From Deltaproteobacteria bacterium (GTDB taxonomy: Bacteria; Myxococcota; Myxococcia; SLRQ01): a DNA stretch of 35,688 nt. The translations under genes and the position numbers were made by a program. The stretch's first letter is position 1. Each line of letters opens with the position of its first letter. The stretch covers positions 202,661-238,348 of the forward strand of contig JARGFU010000008.1 in the NCBI GenBank assembly GCA_029210625.1. The letters are read 5' to 3'. Under the pieces are notes generated by a model that was not told where the DNA came from, did not search any database, and saw nothing but the letters and a program-made list of their open reading frames with translations. Shown piece after piece: positions 9,666-17,392 of the stretch.

Positions 9666-10043
9666 ATGAGCACCGACGCCGCCAACGAGAGCACGCCCGC
9701 AGCCGAGCTGCCCACCTCCGGGCCGGTGGTCCTGACCGACGCCGCGCTGGAGCAGATGCGCACGGCCCTCGAGGCCGAGCCCGACCCCGACCTGGGCATC
9801 CGGGTCGCCGTGGTCGGCGGCGGCTGCGCCGGCTTCCAGTACTCGATGAACCTCGAGAAGGGCTCGCGGCCGGGCGACACCGTCTGGGTACAGCAGGGCA
9901 TCTCGTTCTTCGTGGACAAGCTCTCCATCGGCTACCTCGCCGGGTGCCAGGTGGACTGGGTCAGCAGCCCGATGGGCGCGGGCTTCAAGTTCACGAACCC
10001 CAACGTCACGACCACCTGTGGTTGTGGCTCCTCCTTCGCCTGA
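9666..10043 (+). CDS. Iron-sulfur cluster carrier, IscA/ErpA/HesB family
   Basis: A-type carriers accept Fe-S clusters from the assembly scaffold and deliver them to apoproteins. The 125-residue protein has an unconserved N-terminal 20 residues, then the family fold. The three ligand cysteines are present: C54 in GGGCAGFQYSM and C118/C120 in the C-terminal TTCGCGSSF. An additional Cys sits at 94. The paralogs IscA, ErpA and HesB cannot be separated by eye. GGGAGG precedes the ATG at 9666. It is followed closely (15 bp) by an MBL-fold gene, suggesting one transcript. Confidence 0.92.
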   Translation: MSTDAANESTPAAELPTSGPVVLTDAALEQMRTALEAEPDPDLGIRVAVVGGGCAGFQYSMNLEKGSRPGDTVWVQQGISFFVDKLSIGYLAGCQVDWVSSPMGAGFKFTNPNVTTTCGCGSSFA

Positions 10044-10058
10044 TACGAGGAAGCTCCC

Positions 10059-10700
10059 ATGTCCCTCTTGTTCGAAGGCCTCGAAGGGGGGCCCTTCCTG
10101 GAGAACACGTGGATCGTCGGTGACCCCGAGAGCGGGGACGCGGTCCTGGTCGATCCCGGCTCCTTCGACGCCGCGGACCTCGACGCCCTCGTCGGCCGCC
10201 TCGAGCACCACGGGCTGACGCCCCGGGCCATCGTGAACACCCACGGGCACATCGATCACATCGCCGGGGTGCACGCCCTCCAGGAGCGCTTTGGCCTCCC
10301 CTTCTACATTCACCCGGGGGAGAAGATGTGGCTCTCCTCCCTGCCGCAGCAGTGCGCGATGTTCGGCGTGCCGCCGATCCCGACGCCGAAGGTGGATCAC
10401 TGGATCTCCGACGGCGACCTGCTCGAGTTCGGCACCCTGAAGATCGAGGTGCGTCACCTCCCGGGCCACACCAAGGGGGGCTGCGCGCTCCTCCTGGATG
10501 GTCACGTCCTGGTGGGCGACACCCTCTTCGCGGGCAGCGTCGGCCGGACCGACTTCCCGGACGGCGACGCCGACACCCTCGCCCGGAGCATCCGCGAGGG
10601 GCTCTACAGCCTCGACGACGAGACCATCGTCCACTCGGGGCACGGCCCGGACACCACCATCGGGCGCGAGCGGCAGACCAACCCCTTCGTGCGAGGCTAG
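10059..10700 (+). CDS. MBL-fold hydrolase, glyoxalase II-like
   Basis: A 213-residue single-domain metallo-beta-lactamase-fold protein. The dinuclear metal site is complete: THGHIDH (His62, His64, Asp66, His67), LPGHTKGG (about residue 134), VGDTLF (bridging Asp) and VHSGHGP (final His). This arrangement is typical of glyoxalase II-like and related thioester or persulfide hydrolases that use two metal ions. The separate C-terminal substrate-binding domain of true glyoxalase II is absent, so the substrate is not clear. It starts 15 bp after the Fe-S carrier gene with a GAGGA site and ends 3 bp before the aldehyde dehydrogenase gene. Confidence 0.9.
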   Translation: MSLLFEGLEGGPFLENTWIVGDPESGDAVLVDPGSFDAADLDALVGRLEHHGLTPRAIVNTHGHIDHIAGVHALQERFGLPFYIHPGEKMWLSSLPQQCAMFGVPPIPTPKVDHWISDGDLLEFGTLKIEVRHLPGHTKGGCALLLDGHVLVGDTLFAGSVGRTDFPDGDADTLARSIREGLYSLDDETIVHSGHGPDTTIGRERQTNPFVRG

Positions 10701-10703
10701 ATC

Positions 10704-12170
10704 ATGGGCGAGGTCGGCGAGATCCGGTTCAGGCAGCTCTTCATCGACGGAGCGTTTCGTGACGCCGCGAGCGGCGCGACCCTCGAGGTGATCGAGCCGG
10801 CCACCGAGGAGGTGCTGGCCGAGGTGCAGGCCGCGGGCGCGGCCGAGGTCGACCTCGCGGTGACCGCCGCGCGCCGGGCCTTCGACGATGGCCGCTGGTC
10901 GGGCCTCGACGCGGGCCAGCGCGCCCGGATCCTCTTCGAGATGGCGCGCATCCTCGACGAGCGCCGCGGCGCTATCGCGCCGATCGAGAGCCGGGACGCG
11001 GGCAAGACCCTCTTCGACTCCGGCAAGATCGAGATCCCCTTCGCCGCCGAGCTGCTGCGCTACTACGGCGGCTGGGCGACCAAGCTCCACGGCCAGACCT
11101 CGCTGAACAAGCCGGGCACCCTCCTCTACACCCTGCGCCAGCCGGTGGGGGTCGTGGGCGCGATCGTGCCCTGGAACTTCCCCCTGCTGATGGCCATGTG
11201 GAAGGTCGCGCCGGCCCTGGCCGCCGGCTGCACGGTGGTGCTCAAGCCCGCCGAGCTCACCCCCCTCTCGGCCCTCGAGCTCGCCGACATCGCCCGGGAG
11301 GCCGGCCTCCCCGACGGCGTGCTGAACGTCATCCCCGGCCTCGGCTCGGTCGCCGGGCAGGCGCTGGTCGAGCACCCGGGCGTCGACAAGATCGCCTTCA
11401 CCGGCTCGACCGCGGTGGGCCAGCAGGTGATGCGCACCGCCGCCGGCTCGCTCAAGCGCCTCTCCCTGGAGCTGGGCGGCAAGAGCGCCAACATCGTCTT
11501 CGCCGACGCCGACGTGGACGCGGCGGTGAAGACCGCCCTGACCGGCATCTTCTACAACAAGGGCGAGGTCTGCGCCGCGGGCTCGCGCCTGCTGGTGGAG
11601 CGACCGATCTACGAGCAGGTCGTCGAGGCGGTCACCGCCAAGGCCGGCAAGCTCACCCTGGGCTCGCCCCTGGAGAAGACCACCCGGATGGGGCCCCTGG
11701 TCTCCGCCGGGCAGCTCGAGCGGGTGCTCGGCTACATCGAGAAGGGCAAGGCCGAGGGCGCCCGCCTCTGCTGCGGTGGCGAGCGCGACACCTCTGCGAC
11801 CGGCGGCAAGGGCTACTTCGTGCAGCCGACCGTCTTCGCCGACGTCGACCCGGCGGCCACCATCGCCCGGGAGGAGATCTTCGGCCCGGTGCTCTCGGTC
11901 ATCCCCTTCGAGGGCGAGGCCGAGGCCGTGAAGATCGCCAACGGCACCGCCTACGGCCTCGCCGCCGCGGTGCACACCGCCGACGGCGCCCGGGGTCACC
12001 GGGTGGCGCAGGCCCTGAAGGCCGGCACCGTCTGGATCAACACCTACAACATGTACGATCCCGACCTGCCCTTCGGCGGCTTCGGCGAGAGCGGCTTCGG
12101 CCGCGAGCTCGGCGGCCACGCCCTGGATCTCTACACCGAGACCAAGAGCGTCTGGACGCACCTGGGCTGA
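10704..12170 (+). CDS. NAD(P)-dependent aldehyde dehydrogenase
   Basis: An enzyme of about the usual length for the superfamily (488 residues) that oxidises an aldehyde to a carboxylate with NAD(P)+. Key residues are visible: Asn158 in VPWNFPL, Lys181 in KPAE, the cofactor-binding FTGSTAVG, the general base Glu256 in LELGGK, and the nucleophile Cys290 in GEVCAAGSRL, plus EEIFGPV and the C-terminal FGGFGESGFGRELG. The sequence style is closest to betaine/phenylacetaldehyde-type ALDHs; I cannot tell the substrate. It follows the MBL-fold gene by 3 bp, so the two could act in sequence on a reactive carbonyl or thioester; that pairing is inference. Confidence 0.94.
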   Translation: MGEVGEIRFRQLFIDGAFRDAASGATLEVIEPATEEVLAEVQAAGAAEVDLAVTAARRAFDDGRWSGLDAGQRARILFEMARILDERRGAIAPIESRDAGKTLFDSGKIEIPFAAELLRYYGGWATKLHGQTSLNKPGTLLYTLRQPVGVVGAIVPWNFPLLMAMWKVAPALAAGCTVVLKPAELTPLSALELADIAREAGLPDGVLNVIPGLGSVAGQALVEHPGVDKIAFTGSTAVGQQVMRTAAGSLKRLSLELGGKSANIVFADADVDAAVKTALTGIFYNKGEVCAAGSRLLVERPIYEQVVEAVTAKAGKLTLGSPLEKTTRMGPLVSAGQLERVLGYIEKGKAEGARLCCGGERDTSATGGKGYFVQPTVFADVDPAATIAREEIFGPVLSVIPFEGEAEAVKIANGTAYGLAAAVHTADGARGHRVAQALKAGTVWINTYNMYDPDLPFGGFGESGFGRELGGHALDLYTETKSVWTHLG

Positions 12171-12246
12171 GGCCTCCGCCCGGCGCTTCGGGCACAGCGA
12201 CGCGCTGCCGTAGTATCGTCTCCAGGACTCGACGCCGGGGGCCCTG

Positions 12247-14055
12247 GTGACCGCAGCGATGATCCGGAGAACCGACACCCACGCGGGGAGGCCCCGCGCG
12301 CTCGGTGTACGCCTGCGCCGGCTCGGATCGAGGCTGTTGATCGTGCTCTGGCTCGCCCCGCTCCCCGCCCGGGCCAGCAGCGGGGTCACCCTGCGCTGGA
12401 AGCCCGTGCTGGGCGCCGATCACTACCTGCTGCAGATCGCGAGCGACCCCGCCTTCGCCCGCCCGGTCCTCGAGGTGAAGGTCCCCACCACCCGCTACGT
12501 CTGGAAGGATCCGCCCCGCGGCACCTTCGTCTACCGGGTGCGCTCCGTGGACGCGGACGACCGGGCCGGCCCGTGGAGCGCGACCAGGGAGATCACCCTG
12601 GGGATGGTCGATCCGCCCCGGCTCGAGGCGCCCCCGGATCGCGCCCGGATCACCCCGCAGGAGGCCGGAGCGACGATGGAGCTGGTGCTCGCCGGACCCG
12701 AGTCGCGGCCCGGTCAGCTGACCCCGGTCCGCTTCGTCGTCGAGATCTCCCGCGATCCTCGCCTCGCCGAGGGAACGACCCGCTTCGAGACCGGCGACCT
12801 GCGAAGCCGCCGGCCCGTGCCCGGGCTCGGCCGCTTCCACTGGCGCGCCTGGGGCATCGACGCGGGCGGCGCCCGCTCGGCCCCCACCGAGGCTCGCAGC
12901 TTCGTGGTCGAGCTGGCGGCGCCGGAGATCCTCGCCCCCGGCGCCCGCGCCTTCCTCGTCGAAGGCGAAGGTGAGGTCGAGCTGCGCTGGAGCGAGGTGC
13001 CGCTGGCGACGGGCTGGGAGGTGACGCTCCGGCGAGGCAAGCTCGCCCCCACCCTCCACCAGAGCCCCACCAACCGACTCCGGCTCCCCGTGCCCCCGGC
13101 CGGACGCATCGAGTGGACGGTGCGGGGCCTCGGTAGCGCGGGGGAGAAGGGGCCCGTCACCCGGGGCCGCTTCCAGGTGCAACCCAGCGGCCCGCTCCTG
13201 GTCGCGCCCGAGGACGGCTTCGTGCAGGCCCCGGACGCCCCGACCCTCCGTCCGAGCTGGAGGGCCTACCGCGAGGCAGCGGACTACCAGGTCAAGCTCG
13301 CCCGGGCGGACGGGGACGAGGTCGTCGTGGGGTGCACGGTGTCCGCGCTCGACTGCGAGCTGGCCGGGCTCGAGCCCGGCGCCTACCGCTGGCAGGTGGT
13401 GGCGAGGGGGAAGCGCGGGGCCTTCGCCTCGGCCTGGCGGACCTTCGAGGTCTCGGCGCCCGAGCTCGAGAGGGAGGACGGCCGCCCGCCCGCGGCAACG
13501 AAGGAGGTGGTCGCCGCCGCCGGCCCCTCACGCTCGACGATCGCCGTCGGGCTCGGCGAGGCCTCGCCCGGCCTGCGGGTGGGCCCCCAGGTGGGGGTGC
13601 TGAGCACCCTGTCGCCGGCGACCGCCCTGCTCCTGGGGATCCGCGGTGATGCCCCCCTGCCCTTCCTCTCCCATCGCCTCCGCCTCTCCCTGCTCTCGGG
13701 CTTCTGGTGGCGGGGAGGAGAGATCCCGGCCCAGCCCGGCCTGCCGGAGCCCATCGTGCAGCGGGTCCGGGCGCTCGACCTGGGGACGGCGCTCGCCCTC
13801 GAGCTCCCGACCCCGGCGCTCCTCTTCCGCGTGGGGGTGGGGCCCCACCTGGGGCTGGTCTGGGCGCGGGTCGGCCCGGAGCGGGCCGTCATCGCTCGCC
13901 CGGGCGGGCTGCTCTTCCTCGGCGGCGATCGCCGCCTCGGCCCCGGCTCGCTCTCGGCCGAGCTGGTCTTCACCCTCGAGGTGGGTCAGCCGGAGCTCAT
14001 CGAGCTCCCCCGGGCGACCCTGGTCTTCACCCTCGCCTACCTGCTGGACCTCTAG
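12247..14055 (+). CDS. Exported Fn3-repeat protein with a barrel-like C-terminus
   Basis: A 602-residue envelope protein. GTG at 12247, ATG at 12259 and GTG at 12307 are all possible starts; the last gives the most compact signal peptide (RLRRLGSRLLIVLWLAPLPARA). The mature part has at least three Fn3-like repeats with the W...A..Y.lQiA pattern (VTLRWKPVLGADHYLLQIA; VELRWSEVPLATGWEV; LRPSWRAYREAADYQV), then a C-terminal 180 residues of alternating strands ending ...LVFTLAYLLDL, which look like an outer-membrane barrel segment. It may be a surface-anchored binding or structural protein. It converges on the LamG lipoprotein gene with a 10-bp gap. Confidence 0.75.
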   Translation: MTAAMIRRTDTHAGRPRALGVRLRRLGSRLLIVLWLAPLPARASSGVTLRWKPVLGADHYLLQIASDPAFARPVLEVKVPTTRYVWKDPPRGTFVYRVRSVDADDRAGPWSATREITLGMVDPPRLEAPPDRARITPQEAGATMELVLAGPESRPGQLTPVRFVVEISRDPRLAEGTTRFETGDLRSRRPVPGLGRFHWRAWGIDAGGARSAPTEARSFVVELAAPEILAPGARAFLVEGEGEVELRWSEVPLATGWEVTLRRGKLAPTLHQSPTNRLRLPVPPAGRIEWTVRGLGSAGEKGPVTRGRFQVQPSGPLLVAPEDGFVQAPDAPTLRPSWRAYREAADYQVKLARADGDEVVVGCTVSALDCELAGLEPGAYRWQVVARGKRGAFASAWRTFEVSAPELEREDGRPPAATKEVVAAAGPSRSTIAVGLGEASPGLRVGPQVGVLSTLSPATALLLGIRGDAPLPFLSHRLRLSLLSGFWWRGGEIPAQPGLPEPIVQRVRALDLGTALALELPTPALLFRVGVGPHLGLVWARVGPERAVIARPGGLLFLGGDRRLGPGSLSAELVFTLEVGQPELIELPRATLVFTLAYLLDL

Positions 14056-14065
14056 GCCGGCTCCT

Positions 14066-15499
14066 CTAGGGGTGCGCCTCAGCGGGACCGACCCGCAGGA
14101 AGGTCGAGGGGTCGGCCTGGTTCGCGTACTCGAGGGCGATCCACTCCGGGGTGCGGTCGACGCTCGAGAAGCGGACCTCGTCGATCATCCCATCGATCGT
14201 GCTACCGGTTGCCTCGAAGATCCGCCCGCCCATGTTGAAGGGGCTCGACGAGCTGCCCAGGGCGGCCACGGGGATCCGGTGCTTCTCCTGACCGTCGACG
14301 TAGAGGATGGCCTCGGCCCCGTCGAGGGTGGCCGCCAGGTGGAACCAGGCGTCGAGGGGAAACTCGGCGGTGCAGAGGCTCTGGGCGGTCTTGCCCGGGC
14401 ACAGCTCGGTCTGGTCGGGCGTCCAGAGGTTGATGCGATCGGACCAGAAGAGGCCCAGCTCCATGGCGTTGTCCTGGCCGACCAGCCCCGGGCGGATCGC
14501 GTTGTCCGTGCTGCGCAGGTGGACCCAGAGGGTCACCGAGGCCCTGGCCTGACCGTCGATGAGGCTCACGCCGGTGGTCAGGAAGTCGTCGACGCCGTCG
14601 AAGTCCTGACCCCACCCGATCTGGGCCGGCACCCGGGCCGGGACGCTGGCCGCCACCCCGTCGCCGCCGGTGGCGTCGTTGGCGCTCGCGCTCGCGTCCC
14701 GGAACTCGCCCGCCGTGCCCGCGCCGAGCTCGGCCAGGTGCCAGACTCCCTCGAAGCCCCTCGACCACACCGAGGCGACGCTCGGATCGGCGGCGACGGT
14801 GGGATCTCCGTAGTAGAGGAAGAAGGTCGTGCCGGCCACGGTGTCCAGGACCGGGAGCTTGACCCAGGCCACGAGCTCCCCCGTCCCCGGGTCGAAGTGC
14901 TCGAGCTCGTGTTCGAGCCGGTTGCCGGCGAGGTCGGCGAAGGTCAGATCCCAGCCGCTCGGGAGCGCGCTCGCCCGGAGCTCGGCGTCACGCCCGAGGT
15001 GGACCAGCACCGGGAAGTCGCCCTCGGTGGTCGCCGGAGCTCGGGCCGGGATGTCGATCCGCTTTCGGTGGGCGTGGCCGTCCAGGATCGCCGGCCAGGG
15101 CACCACCGACCCGGGCGGCGAGACCAGGACCGGCGCGGCGAGGGAGGCTCGACGGCCCCGCGGATCCCTGAGGCTCAGCTGGTAAGCCCCGGCGCCCAGG
15201 GTCGCCGGTGACTCGAACTCGAGCTGGCCCTCGGCGACGAGCTCGGCCTGCACCTCGATCTGTTCCGGGTCGCCGACCAGCTCGACACGGAAGCGACCGT
15301 CGACCGACGCGGCCCCCGGATCGACGAGATCGCCCCGGACCCGGGAGTAGAGGTGCTCTCCCTCGAGGCGCAGAGTGACCGTCTCGCCCTCGATCCAACC
15401 CGCGGGCACCAGGGCCTCGAGGCGGGGCGGCGGCGGCGCGTCCCGACAGGCGGCCAGCCCGGCCAGCGCGGCAAGGAGGAGGGGAGTGGCGGGGCGCAG
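14066..15499 (-). CDS. Probable lipoprotein with DUF2341 and LamG-like domains
   Basis: From the GTG at 15409 downstream this is 447 residues. The frame stays open upstream to a stop at 15514-15512, and that stretch encodes a textbook lipoprotein signal (RPATPLLLAALAGLAAC), so the real start must be farther up. No ATG, GTG or TTG is there; CTG at 15499 or ATC at 15505 are the candidates, the latter about 8 bases after a GAGG. I use 15499. Domains: an N-terminal Ig-like beta region, a DUF2341 module (FPVLVHLG...ELRASALPSGWDLTFAD...FFLYYGDP), and a concanavalin-like LamG domain (about residues 200-440 from 15409, with GVWHLAE, DFDGVDDF, IDEVRFSSVDRTPEWIALEY). Likely surface-exposed and carbohydrate- or protein-binding. 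Confidence 0.75.
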   Translation of the reverse strand: MRPATPLLLAALAGLAACRDAPPPPRLEALVPAGWIEGETVTLRLEGEHLYSRVRGDLVDPGAASVDGRFRVELVGDPEQIEVQAELVAEGQLEFESPATLGAGAYQLSLRDPRGRRASLAAPVLVSPPGSVVPWPAILDGHAHRKRIDIPARAPATTEGDFPVLVHLGRDAELRASALPSGWDLTFADLAGNRLEHELEHFDPGTGELVAWVKLPVLDTVAGTTFFLYYGDPTVAADPSVASVWSRGFEGVWHLAELGAGTAGEFRDASASANDATGGDGVAASVPARVPAQIGWGQDFDGVDDFLTTGVSLIDGQARASVTLWVHLRSTDNAIRPGLVGQDNAMELGLFWSDRINLWTPDQTELCPGKTAQSLCTAEFPLDAWFHLAATLDGAEAILYVDGQEKHRIPVAALGSSSSPFNMGGRIFEATGSTIDGMIDEVRFSSVDRTPEWIALEYANQADPSTFLRVGPAEAHP

Positions 15500-15691
15500 G
15501 AAGATGGTCGTCTACCTCGATGGGGAACCGTCCAACCGGGGAATCGAGAGGGGCGAGCCTCCCGGCAGCCTACACCCGGTGGACCGGCGAGCGCGATCGA
15601 CCGGGCCCACCCGCGTCCGGCTTGCTCGCATCTCCGCCCCGAGGAGCCCGGTTCTCGCAGATCGCAGCGAGACCTCGTGCGTAGAGAGGGC
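15500..15691. promoter_or_regulatory. Divergent spacer between the LamG lipoprotein and FG-GAP genes
   Basis: About 190 bp. It contains a 6-bp inverted repeat CTCGAT/ATCGAG (15516-15548 region) around a related pair of GGGGAA tracts. No convincing -10/-35 pair was found by eye. Confidence 0.3.
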
Positions 15692-16918
15692 ATGGCCCGA
15701 GCTGCGCCCTGCCTCCTCCTGATCTTCCTCTGCCTGGGGGCGGGCGAGCGCCAGCAGCTCCTGCCCGCGAGCGAGGCCCCGGCCCGCGACTGGTTCGGCT
15801 ACCGGGCCGACGCCTCGGCCGCCGGCCGGGTGGTGGGCGCGCCCTTGACGGAGGTCCGCGGTCAGAAGGAGGCCGGGGCGGTCTACCTCTACCGGCGGGA
15901 CGGGGCGCGGCCGATCCAGCGGATCCCGGCGCCGCAGCCGAAGCTCGGGGGGCGCTTCGGCGCGGCGGTGGCCCTCGGCGACGACGCGCTGCTGGTCGGC
16001 GCCCCGGGGAAGGCCTGCGCCTACCTCTACGCGCCGGATCCGGACGGGCGCTGGCAGGTGGTGGCCACCCTGCGCCCGCCTACCGGGGGCGCCTTCATCG
16101 GCCACAGCTGGTTCGGCAACGCCGTGGCGATCTTCGGCGACACCCTCGCGGTGGGCGCGCCCTCCCAGGAGGGCGGCGGGCTCGACCCCGCCGGCAGCGT
16201 CCACCTCTTCCGGCGCGGCGAGGACGGGCAGTGGCGGCACGCGGGCGCGCTCCACCACCCCCGGGGCGAGCCGGGCGACGGCTTCGGCATGAGCCTCGCG
16301 GGGACCGGCGACCTGCTGGTGGTGGGCGCCCCGAGAGATCACGTCGACCGGTGGTGGTTCCGGGGCACAGCGCACCTCTTCCGCCGGGACGCCGAGGGCC
16401 GCTTCCACCACGAGCGCGAGCTGGAGCCGGTCGGACCCCCCTGGCGCTGGAGCCACTTCGGGGGCGCCGTCGACGTGGACGAGCGGGGCCGGGTGGCCAT
16501 CGCCGGTGGCAGCAGCCGCTGGGCCCTCGACGGCGCGGCGGTGATCTACCAGCCCGGCCCCGGTGGGGCCTGGGAGGGGGTGGCCCTCTTTCCTCGCCTC
16601 CCCGGGGATCTGCCGCCCCCCTCCCGGCACCCGACCAGCCACACCACCGAGGTGCGGCTGGCCGGCGGCCGGCTCTTCCTGGCGGCCGCGCAGCCCGGCT
16701 TCGGCCTCGAGCGCCCCGGCGTGCTGGTCTTCCAGGAGAGCGACGCCGGGTGGGTGCCCGGCGAGAGCCTCGAGCTGCCCCCGCAGAACGCCGCCGCTCA
16801 GTACTGGTACCTGAGCCTGGCGGCGCACGGCGAGGAGGTGGTCGTGGGGGTGCTCCACCACGACACCTCGGTGGGGGCCCGCGCCCGGGGCTCGGCCCAC
16901 CTCTTCGAGCTGCGCTAG
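15692..16918 (+). CDS. Exported FG-GAP beta-propeller protein
   Basis: A 408-residue protein starting at the ATG at 15692 (AGAGGG just upstream), with a short signal peptide (ARAAPCLLLIFLCLGAG). The body is a series of blade repeats of the type 'FG.AVAL.GD.LLVGAP......G.AYLY...', as in integrin-alpha FG-GAP propellers: RFGAAVALGDDALLVGAPGK, WFGNAVAIFGDTLAVGAPSQ, GFGMSLAGTGDLLVVGAPRD and HFGGAVDVDERGRVAIAG. At least six blades can be traced. It may be anchored through Cys7 but the lipobox is poor. It is divergent from the LamG lipoprotein gene; the two may work together on the cell surface. Confidence 0.85.
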   Translation: MARAAPCLLLIFLCLGAGERQQLLPASEAPARDWFGYRADASAAGRVVGAPLTEVRGQKEAGAVYLYRRDGARPIQRIPAPQPKLGGRFGAAVALGDDALLVGAPGKACAYLYAPDPDGRWQVVATLRPPTGGAFIGHSWFGNAVAIFGDTLAVGAPSQEGGGLDPAGSVHLFRRGEDGQWRHAGALHHPRGEPGDGFGMSLAGTGDLLVVGAPRDHVDRWWFRGTAHLFRRDAEGRFHHERELEPVGPPWRWSHFGGAVDVDERGRVAIAGGSSRWALDGAAVIYQPGPGGAWEGVALFPRLPGDLPPPSRHPTSHTTEVRLAGGRLFLAAAQPGFGLERPGVLVFQESDAGWVPGESLELPPQNAAAQYWYLSLAAHGEEVVVGVLHHDTSVGARARGSAHLFELR

Positions 16919-16922
16919 CGCC

Positions 16923-17222
16923 CTAGGGCAGGCTCAGCTCGAGGAAGTGCCCGGCCACCTCGAAGGGGGGACCCTCCTCGCTGCAGCGCAATACTTGAAG
17001 CGTCGCCACCATGGCCTCCTCGAGGCCGGCCTCCCGGTCCTCCTCGGCGACCACCCGCAGCTTGAGCTCCTGGCCGGGCGTGAAGGGCACGTCGGAGGAG
17101 ACGCTGATCCCCTCCATGGTGATGTTGGTCACCCGCCCGTGGGCGACGACGTCGGAGACTGAGTCGTGAAGGGTCACCTCGGCGTCGAGCGGGACCCGCG
17201 GCAAGCTGCGTTGTTCGGTCAT
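16923..17222 (-). CDS. PilZ-domain protein
   Basis: A 99-residue single-domain protein. I use the ATG at 17222 (GAGGGAG about 8 bases upstream) because longer in-frame starts to 17390 run through the divergent promoter. PilZ domains bind cyclic di-GMP through RxxxR and (D/N)xSxxG. Here RxxxR is intact (Arg5-Ser-Leu-Pro-Arg9). The second motif reads N33-I-T-M-E-G38, with Thr replacing Ser, which is tolerated in some members. Binding is therefore likely but unproven. Its gene is divergent from the bd-type oxidase; shared regulation is possible. Confidence 0.87.
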   Translation of the reverse strand: MTEQRSLPRVPLDAEVTLHDSVSDVVAHGRVTNITMEGISVSSDVPFTPGQELKLRVVAEEDREAGLEEAMVATLQVLRCSEEGPPFEVAGHFLELSLP

Positions 17223-17265
17223 CGGCGCTCTCCCTCGTCGCCCCCCACGAGAAGTAGACGGACTC

Positions 17266-17271
17266 ATCATA
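17266..17271 (-). promoter_or_regulatory. Possible -10 element for the PilZ gene
   Basis: Reads TATGAT on the minus strand, 5 of 6 to the sigma-70 consensus, about 44 bases before the ATG. No matching -35 is visible. Confidence 0.3.
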
Positions 17272-17329
17272 GGACCAGCCTCGGCCCCAGGACCAGGGAA
17301 GCGGCGGCCCTCCCCCCCTCCTTTCACCA

Positions 17330-17357
17330 TTGAATCTGCGGCCGTGAAGACTATTGT
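17330..17357 (+). promoter_or_regulatory. Candidate promoter for the bd-type oxidase genes
   Basis: TTGAAT at 17330-17335 and TATTGT at 17352-17357 are separated by 16 bases, each 4 of 6 to the sigma-70 consensus, and lie 35 bases before the TTG start. The match is modest and such pairs occur by chance. Confidence 0.35.
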
Positions 17358-17392
17358 GCCCCCCGCAACCCAGGCGCACTCCGGAGGCAATC

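Noticed and set aside
8916-12389. Very long minus-strand open frame (1157 codons) across the ccmC to aldehyde dehydrogenase region
   Set aside because: Low-complexity Gly/Ala/Arg/Glu translation antisense to several genes with clear family motifs; a product of high GC content.
17223-17390. Longer N-terminus for the PilZ protein
   Set aside because: The extension is Gly/Arg/Pro-rich, has no homology feel, and crosses the divergent promoter region; the ATG at 17222 has a good ribosome-binding site.
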